A stretch of 33,745 bases of DNA from the NCBI GenBank assembly GCA_022795155.1, contig JAAWGF010000019.1, forward strand, positions 1 through 33,745, given 5' to 3'. Shown piece after piece: positions 15,793 to 24,300 of the stretch. Both the position numbers and the translations under genes were made by a program. The notes beneath the pieces are model-generated. The model saw nothing but the letters and a program-made list of their open reading frames with translations, was not told the origin of the DNA and did not search any database. Numbering within the stretch: the stretch's first letter is position 1; each line of letters opens with the position of its first letter. Source of the stretch: Bacilli bacterium (GTDB taxonomy: Bacteria > Bacillota_I > Bacilli_A > RF39 > UBA660).

Positions 15793-16893
15793 ATGAGTTT
15801 AACAGCTGGTATTGTAGGCTTACCAAACGTGGGTAAATCGACATTATTTAACGCTATTACTAAACAAAAAATTTTAGCGGCTAATTATCCTTTTGCAACA
15901 ATTGATCCTAATGTTGGTATTGTTACTGTTCCAGATGAAAGATTAGATTTTCTAAACAATTTATATGAACCTAAAAGTTTAGTGCCAACAACATTTGAAT
16001 TTACTGATATTGCAGGACTAGTTAAGGGTGCATCTAGTGGCGAAGGATTAGGGAACAAATTTTTATCACATATTAGAGAAGTTGACGCCATTGTTGAAGT
16101 AGTGAGATGCTTTGAAGATTCTAATATTACTCATGTTGATGGAAAAATCGATCCTATTCGCGATATTGAAACGATTAATGCCGAACTTGCCATAGCTGAT
16201 TTAGAAGTTATTGAAAATCGTCTTAATCGCATTGGAAAAAAAGCTGCTATGTCAAAAGATAAAGAAACACAAATTGAAGTTGAATTATTGACCAAATTAA
16301 AAACAAATTTAGAAAAAAGTATTGCTATTAGGCAAGTTGAATTAAATGAAGTAGAAAAAAAATTAATTAAATCATTTAATCTATTAACAGCTAAACCAAT
16401 TATTTATATGGCTAATATTAGTGAAGACGATTTAGTGATTGGTGAGAATGAATATACTAAAAAAGTAGACGAATATGCCAAAGGTGAAAATGCTAGTGTA
16501 ATTAAAGTAAGTGCTAAAATCGAATCTGAATTAAGTGAATTATCCGATGAAGAAAAACAATTATTTTTAGCCGATTTAGGTATAAAAGAAGGCGGATTAG
16601 AAAAGTTAATAAAAGCTACCTATGATTTATTAGGACTTGCTACTTATTTTACAGCTGGAACTGATGAAGTTAGAGCATGGACATTTAAAAAAGGTATGAA
16701 AGCGCCAGAATGTGCTGGGATTATTCATACGGATTTTGAAAAAGGTTTTATTAAAGCTGAGGTTATGAGCTATAATGATTTGGAAACTCAAGGAAACGAG
16801 AAAAAAGTGCGTGAAGCGGGAAAGATGCGTTTAGAAGGTAAAGATTATTTAATGCAAGATGGCGATATTTGTTATTTTAGATTTAATAAATAG
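15793..16893 (+). CDS. ychF: Ribosome-binding ATPase YchF
   Basis: Obg-like P-loop ATPase of 366 residues, the normal family length. The P-loop is GLPNVGKST (8-16), the DxxG motif is DIAGL, and the G4 position reads NISE instead of NKxD, which is the change that makes YchF/OLA1 prefer ATP over GTP. A helical domain and the C-terminal TGS domain (about 280-366) follow, and the end YLMQDGDICYFRFN is typical. In other bacteria it binds the ribosome and takes part in translation and oxidative stress responses. GAGGA precedes the ATG at 15793. Confidence 0.96.
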   Translation: MSLTAGIVGLPNVGKSTLFNAITKQKILAANYPFATIDPNVGIVTVPDERLDFLNNLYEPKSLVPTTFEFTDIAGLVKGASSGEGLGNKFLSHIREVDAIVEVVRCFEDSNITHVDGKIDPIRDIETINAELAIADLEVIENRLNRIGKKAAMSKDKETQIEVELLTKLKTNLEKSIAIRQVELNEVEKKLIKSFNLLTAKPIIYMANISEDDLVIGENEYTKKVDEYAKGENASVIKVSAKIESELSELSDEEKQLFLADLGIKEGGLEKLIKATYDLLGLATYFTAGTDEVRAWTFKKGMKAPECAGIIHTDFEKGFIKAEVMSYNDLETQGNEKKVREAGKMRLEGKDYLMQDGDICYFRFNK

Positions 16894-16895
16894 TA

Positions 16896-16924
16896 TTGTA
16901 ATATTTTAATGTTTACAATATAAT
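16896..16924 (+). promoter_or_regulatory. Promoter overlapping a perfect 8-bp dyad
   Basis: TTGTAA (16896-16901), 17-bp spacer, TATAAT (16919-16924). TATTGTAA (16894-16901) and TTACAATA (16913-16920) form an inverted repeat over both hexamers, with no T tract, so it resembles an operator. It would drive the BI-1 gene apart from ychF. Confidence 0.5.
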
Positions 16925-16941
16925 TAAATAGGAGGGATAAA

Positions 16942-17589
16942 ATGGAATTAAATAGAGTTTATTCAAAAGTGTTTGGTTGGATGTTTGTAGGACTTCTCCT
17001 TACATTTTTAACAGGTTATACAGTTGCCAATAATTTAAATATGTTATTATTTGTATATGAAGGAAGTAAATGGATAATATTTTCAATTATTGAAATTATA
17101 TTAGTAATATTTTTATCAGCGAGAATTCAAAAAATGAATCCAATAACGGCGAAAATTTGTTTTGTTATTTACTCAATAGTAACAGGGCTAACATTTTCAT
17201 CAATATTTCTTACTTATAAATTAGGCTCAATAATTTATGTATTTGGAATAACAGCTTTGCTATTTGGAATTTTTGCTTTATTTGGACATTTCACAAAAAT
17301 GGATTTAGGTAAAATAAGTACTTATTTATTTATGGGATTATTAGGAATTATTATTTGTAGTATTATTAATATGTTTGTTGGTAGCGAAACATTTGATATA
17401 ACTATTTGTATTGTTGGTGTAATTATCTTTTTAGGCTATACAGCTTACGATGTAAAAAAAATAAATTATTTATCTGGAGCATTTGAAAATGAAGATAATT
17501 TAGCTATATATGGCGCTTTAGAATTATATTTAGACTTTATTAACTTATTCTTAAAATTATTAAGATTATTTGCTAAAAGAGATGATTAA
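16942..17589 (+). CDS. Bax inhibitor-1 (BI-1/YccA) family membrane protein
   Basis: The 215-residue protein has seven hydrophobic spans and the family's closing signature: YTAYDVKKI after span 6, then a loop and ALELYLDFINLFLKLLRLF as the last helix, ending in a charged KRDD. BI-1 family (UPF0005) proteins are membrane proteins linked to pH-sensitive calcium leak and, for YccA/YbhL, to protease and membrane homeostasis; the role here is not shown. GGAGGG precedes the ATG. It follows ychF by 48 bases with its own candidate promoter, and a terminator overlaps its stop codon. Confidence 0.92.
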   Translation: MELNRVYSKVFGWMFVGLLLTFLTGYTVANNLNMLLFVYEGSKWIIFSIIEIILVIFLSARIQKMNPITAKICFVIYSIVTGLTFSSIFLTYKLGSIIYVFGITALLFGIFALFGHFTKMDLGKISTYLFMGLLGIIICSIINMFVGSETFDITICIVGVIIFLGYTAYDVKKINYLSGAFENEDNLAIYGALELYLDFINLFLKLLRLFAKRDD

Positions 17590-17614
17590 TAATGACATTT
17601 GTCATTATTTTTTT
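17588..17614 (+). terminator. Intrinsic terminator after the BI-1 gene
   Basis: AATAATGAC (17588-17596) pairs with GTCATTATT (17601-17609) around a 4-base loop, with T7 at 17608-17614. The stem starts inside the stop codon. Confidence 0.85.
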
Positions 17615-17667
17615 CTAAAAAATAATAATGCGCATATTATATAATTAAACAAATTAAGTAAAAATTG

Positions 17668-17696
17668 TTTACATTTTTATTTAATTTTGTTATAAT
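17668..17696 (+). promoter_or_regulatory. Promoter of the rpsF-ssb-rpsR operon
   Basis: TTTACA (17668-17673), 17-bp spacer, TATAAT (17691-17696) with TG one base upstream. Confidence 0.85.
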
Positions 17697-17703
17697 TGCT
17701 AAC

Positions 17704-17755
17704 GAGTATTAATTTACTCCTTGCTTCTTTTAAGAAGCCTATAGACCATAAGGAG
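17704..17755 (+). promoter_or_regulatory. Structured rpsF leader, candidate S6:S18 autoregulatory site
   Basis: Three helices can be drawn: GAGTA/TACTC (17704-17708 with 17715-17719), GCTTCTT/AAGAAGC (17723-17729 with 17732-17738) and CTCCTT/AAGGAG (17717-17722 with 17750-17755). The third hides the rpsF Shine-Dalgarno and cannot form together with the first. In many bacteria the S6:S18 pair binds its own leader; the conserved CCG of that known motif is not obvious here, so the match is only by position and architecture. Confidence 0.5.
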
Positions 17756-17763
17756 GTGGAACA

Positions 17764-18054
17764 ATGAAGAATTATGAAATTATGTTTATTGTAAAACCAA
17801 CATTAAGTGAAGATGATATAAAAAAGACTGTAAAGAATTTTGAAGATATCATTACTAATAATGGTGGAAAAGTTACAGAAACAACAGAAATGGGTCAAAG
17901 AGAATTAGCTTATGAAATTAAAAACTTCAAAAGCGGTTACTATTATGTAATTACCCTAGAGGCTAATGATGATAAAGCTATTAAAGAATTTGATCGTTTA
18001 GCTTTGATTAGTAATGATATTATTCGTCATCTAATTACTAAACTAGAAAAATAA
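17764..18054 (+). CDS. rpsF: 30S ribosomal protein S6
   Basis: S6 has one ferredoxin-like domain and sits on the 30S platform as a heterodimer with S18, encoded two genes downstream. The 96-residue product is full length: [12 protein letters not shown] start, the [19 protein letters not shown] segment and an ending in IRHLITK. AAGGAGGTG precedes the ATG at 17764 and may be hidden by the leader helix. First gene of the rpsF-ssb-rpsR operon. Confidence 0.96.
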   Translation: MKNYEIMFIVKPTLSEDDIKKTVKNFEDIITNNGGKVTETTEMGQRELAYEIKNFKSGYYYVITLEANDDKAIKEFDRLALISNDIIRHLITKLEK

Positions 18055-18068
18055 GAAGAGGTGTAATT

Positions 18069-18542
18069 ATGAATAGAGTCGAATTAGTAGGAAGATTAAC
18101 TGCTAAACCAGAATTACGTTATACAGGTTCAAATTTGCCTTATGCAAGATTCTCAGTTGCTATTAATAGGACTTTTAGCAATGCACAAGGAGAAAGAGAA
18201 ACCGATTTTATAAACATAATTGTTTGGAGAAAACAAGCAGAAAATGTATGTAATTTTTTAGATAAAGGAAGTTTAGTTTCAATTGAAGGTAGATTACAAA
18301 CAGGAAGCTATACAGATAAAGATGGAAATAAAAGATATTCTATGGATGTTGTAGCTGATAGCGTCCAATTTCTAGAGAGTAAGGCTCAAAGCCAATCACG
18401 ATTACAATCTATGTCTAGTGATTCTGAGCCAAGTCCATACGACTATCAGAACAATGATTATGCTAACAATGTTAGTGTTGAAAATGATCCGTTTGCCGAT
18501 TTTGGTGATAGCGTTTCAATTGATGATAATTTCCTAGACTGA
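18069..18542 (+). CDS. ssb: Single-stranded DNA-binding protein
   Basis: SSB binds single-stranded DNA in replication, repair and recombination. The OB-fold occupies about residues 1-105, with the usual [19 protein letters not shown] start and the [15 protein letters not shown] core, followed by a Gln/Ser/Asn/Asp-rich linker. The acidic tip reads SIDDNFLD and lacks the terminal Pro-Phe of the common DDDIPF tail that recruits partner proteins. The stop is TGA followed directly by TAA. It lies between rpsF and rpsR as in most Bacillota, with GAGGTG before the ATG. Confidence 0.95.
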   Translation: MNRVELVGRLTAKPELRYTGSNLPYARFSVAINRTFSNAQGERETDFINIIVWRKQAENVCNFLDKGSLVSIEGRLQTGSYTDKDGNKRYSMDVVADSVQFLESKAQSQSRLQSMSSDSEPSPYDYQNNDYANNVSVENDPFADFGDSVSIDDNFLD

Positions 18543-18558
18543 TAAGGAGGGAAAAAAT

Positions 18559-18777
18559 ATGGCAGAATTTCGTAAAAAAAGAAAAAAAGTATGTCAAATG
18601 TGTGCCGGAAAAAATGTAAAATATAGTGATGTTGATATAATCAAAAAATATATTAGTTCTGATAGGGCTAAAATTTTACCTAGAAGAATGACAGGTAATT
18701 GCGCTGAACATCAAAGATATATTGCTGGCGAAATTAAAAAAGCTAGATTTATGGCTTTAATACCATTTGTAAAATAA
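18559..18777 (+). CDS. rpsR: 30S ribosomal protein S18, zinc-type
   Basis: S18 binds the 30S platform with S6. The 72-residue protein has the canonical ILPRRMTG core and ends in MALIPFVK. It contains a likely zinc site: Cys12 and Cys15 (CQMC) with Cys48 and His51 (CAEH), which marks the C+ form; the Bacillus subtilis form lacks these. AAGGAGGG precedes the ATG. Last gene of its operon, closed by the terminator at 18791. Confidence 0.95.
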   Translation: MAEFRKKRKKVCQMCAGKNVKYSDVDIIKKYISSDRAKILPRRMTGNCAEHQRYIAGEIKKARFMALIPFVK

Positions 18778-18790
18778 AAAATATTTAATT

Positions 18791-18828
18791 AAAACTTTAA
18801 ACATTTATTTTGTTTAAAGTTTTTTTTC
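18791..18828. terminator. Terminator between convergent units
   Basis: AAAACTTTAAAC (18791-18802) pairs with GTTTAAAGTTTT (18812-18823) around a 9-base loop, followed by T to 18828. On the minus strand it gives only four T, so it is strongest for the rpsR transcript and weaker for the opposite gene, whose stop codon lies inside it. Confidence 0.8.
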
Positions 18829-19158
18829 TTTTAGATTATTGATTTCTTGCTGTATGGCATTAATCACTTTTTGCATCATTATAATTTGTTGTTCAACATA
18901 TGATTCATTAATATTTTGTGAGTTATTATTTAAATTATCGTCATTAACAATATGCCTATTCGATGAATTAGAAGTGCCATTTCTATTGTTTAATAGTTGC
19001 TGCTGAGCTGAATTAGTTGACAAAAGTTGCCCGACTAACATAAACCAACCACCAAGAGCATTTTGCTCGGCTGGTGTTGATTGGTCAATTAATAAGTATC
19101 CGACTATAATAGCGCTTAAACTATAAGCCTTGGCGTTAACATTAGGAATTATGCTCAT
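18814..19158 (-). CDS. Small protein of unknown function with coiled-coil tail
   Basis: The 114-residue protein has an N-terminal hydrophobic region (about residues 8-48) in two blocks, NAKAYSLSAIIVGYLLI and NALGGWFMLVGQLL, then QQQLL, an Asn/Ser-rich linker and a C-terminal amphipathic Gln/Lys/Glu/Ile helix (about 85-114) with heptad-like spacing. I do not recognise a named family. The ATG at 19158 follows GGTG by five bases; a TTG one codon upstream is less likely. A minus-strand promoter lies at 19258-19229. It is divergent from the S10 operon. Confidence 0.72.
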   Translation of the reverse strand: MSIIPNVNAKAYSLSAIIVGYLLIDQSTPAEQNALGGWFMLVGQLLSTNSAQQQLLNNRNGTSNSSNRHIVNDDNLNNNSQNINESYVEQQIIMMQKVINAIQQEINNLKEKKL

Positions 19159-19228
19159 CAAATCACCACTATAAAAATATATGTATATCTTAAATTAAAA
19201 TATATTATTATTTCATGAATTTTTTGTA

Positions 19229-19258
19229 ATAATATTTATTTGGTTTTTAATTTGTCAA
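19229..19258 (-). promoter_or_regulatory. Minus-strand promoter of the gene at 18814
   Basis: On the minus strand: TTGACA (19258-19253), 18-bp spacer, TATTAT (19234-19229). It leaves a 5' UTR of about 65 bases. Confidence 0.6.
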
Positions 19259-19305
19259 AAATGTATAATAAATCAAAAATATTTTACCAAATTCATAAAA
19301 AACAC

Positions 19306-19334
19306 TTGCATTTCATATAATTTTTATGTATAAT
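19306..19334 (+). promoter_or_regulatory. Promoter of the S10-spc-alpha operon
   Basis: TTGCAT (19306-19311), 17-bp spacer, TATAAT (19329-19334). This is the only clear promoter found for the 29-gene operon. Confidence 0.8.
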
Positions 19335-19340
19335 TTTGAA

Positions 19341-19467
19341 TGTGTGGCATGCATAGATGTGTGAGGTTGCCGATACACCAGGATAAGTTGTGAAATAATT
19401 TAAAATGGTAATCGGGTTTTTACACGGAGCAAGTCTATACTGGATATAGGCGAAGGGAGGATACAAT
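19341..19467 (+). promoter_or_regulatory. Structured leader of the S10 operon
   Basis: About 127 transcribed bases precede rpsJ. They are clearly richer in G than the flanks, which suggests selection as RNA. A 7-bp hairpin, GTCTATA (19433-19439) with TATAGGC (19445-19451, one G-T pair), ends two bases before the AAGGGAGG ribosome binding site. There is no T tract, so control would act on translation. In Escherichia coli L4 regulates this operon through its leader; whether L4 or another protein binds here is unknown. Confidence 0.55.
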
Positions 19468-19782
19468 ATGTCTAATACTAAAGTTCGTATTAAAGCTAAA
19501 GCTTATGATCATAAAAGTTTGGATCAAGCTTGCGCTAAAATAGTTGACACAGTTAAAAGAACTGGCGGTGAAGTTAGTGGACCAATTCCATTACCAACTG
19601 AAATCGAAAAAATCACTATTTTAAGAGCTGTTCACAAATATAAAGATTCACGTGAACAATTTGAAAAAAGAACACACAAAAGACTTATTGATATTACTAA
19701 TCCAAGCAAGGAAACTATTGACGCGTTAGCTCATTTAGATATTCCAAGCGGAGTTGATATCAAAATCGATACAAAAAAATAA
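19468..19782 (+). CDS. rpsJ: 30S ribosomal protein S10
   Basis: S10 is a head protein of the 30S subunit and, as NusE, also a partner of NusB in transcription antitermination. The 104-residue product is full length and shows [15 protein letters not shown] near the start, the RTHKRLIDI segment and the closing [19 protein letters not shown] precedes the ATG directly after the leader hairpin. First gene of the S10-spc-alpha operon. Confidence 0.97.
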   Translation: MSNTKVRIKAKAYDHKSLDQACAKIVDTVKRTGGEVSGPIPLPTEIEKITILRAVHKYKDSREQFEKRTHKRLIDITNPSKETIDALAHLDIPSGVDIKIDTKK

Positions 19783-19797
19783 TAGGAGGAAAAAATC

Positions 19798-20574
19798 ATG
19801 AGTATGAAAGGAATCTTAGGTCGTAAAGAAGGAATGACTCAAGTATTTACTAAATCTGGTAAATTGATTCCTGTAACTGTTGTTAGTGTTGAACCAAATG
19901 TTGTAACACAAATTAAAACAAAAGAAAATGATGGTTACGAGGCTATTCAATTAGGATTTGATACAAAGAGAGAAAAGCTAGCGACAAAGGCTTCTATTGG
20001 GCATACCAATAAAGCTAATACTACACCTAAGCGCTTCTTTAGAGAAATAAAAGGTGTAGAAATCAGCAATTATACTTTAGGTCAAGAAATCAAGGCTGAT
20101 ATTTTTGCTGAAGGTGAAATAGTTGACGTTACTGGAACTACTAAGGGACATGGTTTCCAAGGTGTTATCAAACGTCATAATCAAAGTAGGGGTCCAATGG
20201 GACACGGTTCACATTATCATAGAAGACCTGGGTCAATGGGAACAATGCGCCCAATGCGCGTTTTCAAGGGTAAAAAATTACCTGGACATATGGGTGTTGA
20301 TACAGTAACTATTCAAAACCTTGAAATTGTAGCTGTTGATATTGAAAATAATGTAATTTTAGTTAAAGGTAATGTTCCAGGAGCAAAACACTCATTAGTA
20401 ATTATTAAGAGTGCTATTAAAAATACTGGAAAAATTAACGAAAGAGAAGAATTAATTTCTTATGTTGAAGCGCCAGTTGAACAACCTACAGAAAGTAAAA
20501 CTGAAGAAGTAGAAAATGTTGCTTCAGAAACTGCAAACGAAGAAGTAGAAACTACTACTTCAGAAAATGAGTAG
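19798..20574 (+). CDS. rplC: 50S ribosomal protein L3 with an acidic tail
   Basis: L3 is an early-assembly 50S protein whose long loop reaches the peptidyl transferase centre. The core is intact, with [15 protein letters not shown] at the start and the loop segment [16 protein letters not shown]. At 258 residues it is about 50 longer than the usual ~209: residues 223-258 form an added tail rich in Glu and Thr, almost without positive charge, which is unusual for an rRNA-binding protein. AGGAGG precedes the ATG. Similar extensions occur in some Mollicutes; the role is unknown. Confidence 0.96.
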   Translation: MSMKGILGRKEGMTQVFTKSGKLIPVTVVSVEPNVVTQIKTKENDGYEAIQLGFDTKREKLATKASIGHTNKANTTPKRFFREIKGVEISNYTLGQEIKADIFAEGEIVDVTGTTKGHGFQGVIKRHNQSRGPMGHGSHYHRRPGSMGTMRPMRVFKGKKLPGHMGVDTVTIQNLEIVAVDIENNVILVKGNVPGAKHSLVIIKSAIKNTGKINEREELISYVEAPVEQPTESKTEEVENVASETANEEVETTTSENE

Positions 20575-20587
20575 GAGGTATATATAG

Positions 20588-21217
20588 ATGACTAATATAT
20601 CTGTATTAAATATAAAAGGCGAAAAAGTTAAAGACATTACCTTGAATGAAACAGTATTTGGAATTGAACCAAATGATGCTGTTTTATATGATGCTATTGT
20701 ATTATCTCAAAATAATGCAAGACAAGTAAGCGCTAACACTAAAACACGTAGTGAGGTTAGTGGTGGTGGGAAAAAACCATGGAGGCAAAAAGGAACAGGC
20801 CGTGCTCGTCAAGGAAGTACAAGAGCTCCACATTGGTATCATGGTGGTGTAGTATTTGGACCAACTCCAGATCGCAATTACACAAGAAAAATGAATAAAA
20901 AAGAAAGAAGATTAGCATTAAAATCTGCTTTATCATATAAATTAATTGATTCAGAAATGATTGTGTTAGATAGTTTTAAATTAGAGAGTACTAAAACTAA
21001 AGAAGCAATACAAGTACTTACTAATTTAAAGGCTAATGAAACTAAAACATTAATTGTTGTTGATAAGTTGGAAGAAAATGTTATCTTAGCAACGCGTAAT
21101 TTAGCTAATGTGATTTTATTAGAAACTGATGAAATTAATACATTAGATGTTGTATCAGCTGACTTACTTATTATTACAGAGGAAGCTGTTAAAAAAATAG
21201 AGGAGGTGCTAGCATAA
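20588..21217 (+). CDS. rplD: 50S ribosomal protein L4
   Basis: L4 binds 23S rRNA domain I, lines the exit tunnel with its extended loop and in several bacteria represses its own operon. The 209-residue protein is normal in length. The loop region [25 protein letters not shown], here named by its key residues only (about 60-85), and FGPTPDRNY are clear. AGGAGG precedes the ATG. It could be the regulator of the leader at 19341-19467. Confidence 0.96.
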   Translation: MTNISVLNIKGEKVKDITLNETVFGIEPNDAVLYDAIVLSQNNARQVSANTKTRSEVSGGGKKPWRQKGTGRARQGSTRAPHWYHGGVVFGPTPDRNYTRKMNKKERRLALKSALSYKLIDSEMIVLDSFKLESTKTKEAIQVLTNLKANETKTLIVVDKLEENVILATRNLANVILLETDEINTLDVVSADLLIITEEAVKKIEEVLA

Positions 21218-21218
21218 T

Positions 21219-21497
21219 ATGAACAATTATAGAGATATAATAAAGGCACCAATTATTACTGAAAAAAGTTCTACTTTAGCCCAAAATAACACTTATGTAT
21301 TTAGTGTTGATATTCATGCAAATAAAACACAAATTAAAGAGGCTATTGAAAAAATATTTTCTGTCAAAGTAGAAAATGTTAATACAATTAACGTTAAACC
21401 TAAGAAAAAAAGAGTTGGACGTTATGCAGGCAAAACACAAAGAGTGAAAAAAGCAATTGTTAAATTAAAAAATGGAAGTTCAATCGAACTTAACTAA
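21219..21497 (+). CDS. rplW: 50S ribosomal protein L23
   Basis: L23 lies beside the tunnel exit and is the docking site for trigger factor and SRP. The 92-residue product has the family start [13 protein letters not shown] and the [12 protein letters not shown] basic loop, which contacts 23S rRNA. It begins one base after the rplD stop, with its GAGGTG ribosome binding site inside rplD, so the two are probably translationally coupled. Confidence 0.96.
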   Translation: MNNYRDIIKAPIITEKSSTLAQNNTYVFSVDIHANKTQIKEAIEKIFSVKVENVNTINVKPKKKRVGRYAGKTQRVKKAIVKLKNGSSIELN

Positions 21498-21515
21498 CTC
21501 TAAAGGAGGATAAAT

Positions 21516-22346
21516 ATGCCAGTAAGAAATTATAAACCAATGACTAATGGTCAAAGAAGCAAATCAACTTTAGTTAATGATGAAATTACTAAAGTAACGC
21601 CAGAAAAATCATTAGTTGTTACATTAAAGAAAAATGGTGGTCGTAATAATCAAGGACGAATTACAGTAAGACATCGTGGCGGTGGAGAAAAAAGAAAATA
21701 CCGTATCATTGATTTCAAGCGAAACAAAGATGGTGTTATTGGTACTGTAGTTTCAATTGAATACGATCCAAACAGATCTGCTAACATTGCTTTAATTAAT
21801 TATACTGATGGAGAAAAAAGATATATTATAGCTCCAAAAGGTTTAAAGGTTGGAAATAAAGTTGAAAGTGGTGAAAATGTTGATATTCAAATCGGAAATT
21901 CATCGCCACTTGCTAATATTCCAGAAGGAACATTAGTTCATAATGTCGAATTAAAAGCTGGAAAGGGAGCCCAAATGGCTCGTTCCGCTGGATCAAGTGT
22001 TCAAATCCTTGGTAGAGAAGGTAAGTACACATTATTACGTTTAAGTAGTGGAGAAGTTCGTAAAGTATTAAGTACTTGCCGTGCAACAATCGGTGAGGTA
22101 GGTAATGCTGATCATGAATTAGTAAGTTTAGGTAAAGCTGGTCGTAAAAGACATATGGGAATAAGGCCAACTGTTCGTGGTTCTGTTATGAACCCTAATG
22201 ATCACCCACATGGTGGTGGTGAAGGACGTGCACCTATTGGTCGTAAAGGTCCAGTTACTCCTTGGGGTAAACCAGCATTAGGATATAAGACACGTGACAA
22301 GAAAAAAGCTTCAAATAAGTTAATTGTTCGTCGTCGTAAAAAATAA
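21516..22346 (+). CDS. rplB: 50S ribosomal protein L2
   Basis: L2 is needed for subunit association and peptidyl transfer. The 276-residue product is full length: an OB-fold followed by an SH3-like domain, the [15 protein letters not shown] basic block near residue 38, and the conserved C-terminal [15 protein letters not shown] with the functionally important histidine, then a Lys/Arg-rich end. AAAGGAGG precedes the ATG. Confidence 0.97.
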   Translation: MPVRNYKPMTNGQRSKSTLVNDEITKVTPEKSLVVTLKKNGGRNNQGRITVRHRGGGEKRKYRIIDFKRNKDGVIGTVVSIEYDPNRSANIALINYTDGEKRYIIAPKGLKVGNKVESGENVDIQIGNSSPLANIPEGTLVHNVELKAGKGAQMARSAGSSVQILGREGKYTLLRLSSGEVRKVLSTCRATIGEVGNADHELVSLGKAGRKRHMGIRPTVRGSVMNPNDHPHGGGEGRAPIGRKGPVTPWGKPALGYKTRDKKKASNKLIVRRRKK

Positions 22347-22364
22347 GGGAAAGGATGATTGAAA

Positions 22365-22637
22365 TTGGGTAGAAGTATAAAAAAAGGTCCATATGCAGCT
22401 GCAAGTTTAAGAAAAAAAGTTGCTAATGTTACTGCATCTGGCAAAAAAGAAGTTATTAAAACATGGTCTCGTCGCTCAACAATCTTCCCTGATTTTGTTG
22501 GTCATACATTTGCTGTTCATAATGGAAAAGAATTTATTCCAGTTTATGTAACAGACGATATGGTAGGTCATAAATTAGGTGAATTTGCGCCAACTCGTAA
22601 ATTTGGTGGACACGGCGATGACAAAGGAAAAAATTAG
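22365..22637 (+). CDS. rpsS: 30S ribosomal protein S19
   Basis: S19 sits in the 30S head and contacts S13 and the A-site region. The start is taken as the TTG at 22365, giving [10 protein letters not shown], the normal family N-terminus. AAGGA lies nine bases before it and only three bases before another in-frame TTG at 22359, which would add two residues. The 90-residue product includes [22 protein letters not shown] and ends with GHRFGGHG-like residues of the family. The non-ATG start may tune expression. Confidence 0.94.
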   Translation: MGRSIKKGPYAAASLRKKVANVTASGKKEVIKTWSRRSTIFPDFVGHTFAVHNGKEFIPVYVTDDMVGHKLGEFAPTRKFGGHGDDKGKN

Positions 22638-22665
22638 TAATTAGTTACCAGGAAGGAGGACTAAA

Positions 22666-23001
22666 ATGGAAGCACGTGCAATCGCAAAAAATGTTAGAAT
22701 TGCGCCTCGCAAGAGCCGTTTAGTTATAGATTTAATACGAAATAAAAACGTTATTGAAGCTGATACAATTTTAGCTAATATAAATAAAGAATCTGCTCGA
22801 TTAATACGTAAAGTATTAACATCAGCAGTTTCTAATGCTGAAAATAATTTAGGATTAGATAAAACAAAATTATATGTTAAGGAAGCATATATAAATGAAG
22901 GTCAAACTTTAAAAAGAATGAAATTTGGTTCTCGTGGACATGTAGATCCAATTAAAAAAAGATCAAGTCATATAACAGTTGTTGTTAGTGAAAAAAATTA
23001 A
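22666..23001 (+). CDS. rplV: 50S ribosomal protein L22
   Basis: L22 spans from the subunit surface into the exit tunnel by a long beta-hairpin. The 111-residue product has the start ARAIAKNVRIAPRKSRLV and the hairpin region LKRMKFGSRGHVDPIKKRSSH, whose tip faces the tunnel and is a known macrolide-resistance site. It looks wild-type in length. AAGGAGG precedes the ATG. Confidence 0.96.
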   Translation: MEARAIAKNVRIAPRKSRLVIDLIRNKNVIEADTILANINKESARLIRKVLTSAVSNAENNLGLDKTKLYVKEAYINEGQTLKRMKFGSRGHVDPIKKRSSHITVVVSEKN

Positions 23002-23019
23002 AAGAAAGGTGGTAAACTG

Positions 23020-23700
23020 ATGGGTCAAAAAGTTAGTCCAATTGGACTTAGAATTGGAATTAACAAAACTTGGGAATCTAAGTGGTATGCTGATAATAAG
23101 GATTTCGCAAAATTCTTAAATAACGATGTTGAAATTCGTAAGTTCTTAGGAAAAAAATTAAAAGACGCAGCAGTTTCAAGTATTCTTATTGAAAGAAATG
23201 CTAAGAAAACTAATGTAATTATTAATACTGCAAAACCAGGTGTTGTAATTGGTCATGGTGGAGACGAAATAGAAAAGCTTAAAAACCAATTAGCAAAATT
23301 AGTTAAAGAAGATATTCAGATTTCAATTATGGAAATTAAAAATCCAGATTTAGATGCAAACCTAGTTGCCGAATCAATTGCGCATCAAATTGAAAATCGT
23401 GTATCATTTAGAATTGCCCAAAAAAGAGCAATTAGAAATACAATAAAAGCAGGAGCAAAAGGAATTAAAACTTCTGTATCAGGACGTTTAGGTGGAGCTG
23501 ATATGGCAAGAACTGAAGGATACACAGAAGGGAATATTCCACTTCATACTTTAAGAGCAAATATTGATTATGCTCATAAAGAGGCTAATACTACTTATGG
23601 TAAAATTGGTGTAAAGGTATGGATTTATAAAGGAGAAATCCTTCCTGGATCAAAGAACAAGGGAGGTAATAGCGATGGCAGTAATACCAAAAAGAACTAA
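23020..23700 (+). CDS. rpsC: 30S ribosomal protein S3
   Basis: S3 lies at the mRNA entry and takes part in helicase activity. The 226-residue product has the [13 protein letters not shown] start, a KH domain with the loop [10 protein letters not shown], and the C-terminal [21 protein letters not shown] block. The last residues ([12 protein letters not shown]) overlap rplP by 26 bases, so the end is shaped by the next gene's start. AAAGGTGG precedes the ATG. Confidence 0.96.
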   Translation: MGQKVSPIGLRIGINKTWESKWYADNKDFAKFLNNDVEIRKFLGKKLKDAAVSSILIERNAKKTNVIINTAKPGVVIGHGGDEIEKLKNQLAKLVKEDIQISIMEIKNPDLDANLVAESIAHQIENRVSFRIAQKRAIRNTIKAGAKGIKTSVSGRLGGADMARTEGYTEGNIPLHTLRANIDYAHKEANTTYGKIGVKVWIYKGEILPGSKNKGGNSDGSNTKKN

Positions 23701-24106
23701 ATATAGAAGACCACATCGTTTAAGATATGATGGTGTTGCTAAAGGTAATACTGAATTACATTTTGGTGATTATGGTTTAATGGCAATGGATGGTGCTTGG
23801 ATTACACAACAACAAATCGAAGCTGCTCGTATTGCAATGACACGTTATATGAAGCGTGGTGGAAAAGTATGGATTAATATTTTCCCTCATCTTTCATTAA
23901 CTAAAATACCATTAGAAACTCGTATGGGTAAAGGAAAAGGTCAACCAGAGGTATGGGTTGCCGTTGTAAAAAAAGGAAAAATTATGTTTGAAATTGGAGG
24001 CGTTGACGAACAGACAGCTCGTGAAGCATTAAGACTTGCAATGCATAAACTTCCAATAAAATGTAAATTTGTAGCTAAAGAAAGTGGTGAAGCTAGTGAA
24101 AAATAG
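23675..24106 (+). CDS. rplP: 50S ribosomal protein L16
   Basis: L16 organises the A-site region of the 50S subunit. The 143-residue product carries [12 protein letters not shown], the central [15 protein letters not shown] and the [13 protein letters not shown] helix of the family. The start MAVIPKRT at 23675 lies within rpsC and has GGGAGG in front of it; the common form starts M-L-M-P-K-R, so the N-terminus is one residue longer. The overlap suggests coupled translation with rpsC. Confidence 0.96.
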   Translation: MAVIPKRTKYRRPHRLRYDGVAKGNTELHFGDYGLMAMDGAWITQQQIEAARIAMTRYMKRGGKVWINIFPHLSLTKIPLETRMGKGKGQPEVWVAVVKKGKIMFEIGGVDEQTAREALRLAMHKLPIKCKFVAKESGEASEK

Positions 24107-24290
24107 TGAAATTAGAGAATTAACAAATGAACAAATACTAGCTAAAATTGAAGAGTATAAAGAAGAATTATTTAATTTGCGTTTTAGCCAAGCTACTGGT
24201 AACCTTGAAAAGCCATCAAGAATTCATGAACTTAGAAAATTAGTTGCACGTATGAAAACAATTTTACGTGAAAGAGAACTAAATAAATAG
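24096..24290 (+). CDS. rpmC: 50S ribosomal protein L29
   Basis: L29 is a two-helix protein at the tunnel exit near L23. The GTG at 24096 gives a 64-residue product starting [13 protein letters not shown], the usual L29 start. An earlier GTG at 24084 would add four residues without a better ribosome binding site. It overlaps rplP by 11 bases and has only weak GGTGA-like sequences before it, so reinitiation from rplP is probable. Confidence 0.92.
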   Translation: MKNSEIRELTNEQILAKIEEYKEELFNLRFSQATGNLEKPSRIHELRKLVARMKTILRERELNK

Positions 24291-24300
24291 GGAGGCTAAC

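Larger units (their letters stand above)
19162..19467. other. Divergent intergenic region before the S10 operon
   Basis: A 306-base region without a gene. It holds the minus-strand promoter (19258-19229), an AT-rich stretch, the S10-operon promoter (19306-19334) and the transcribed leader. I see no tRNA, small ORF with a ribosome binding site, or repeat in it. Confidence 0.8.

Noticed and set aside
17628..17635. Palindrome ATGCGCAT upstream of the rpsF promoter
   Set aside because: The core is only eight bases and the flanks do not continue the symmetry.
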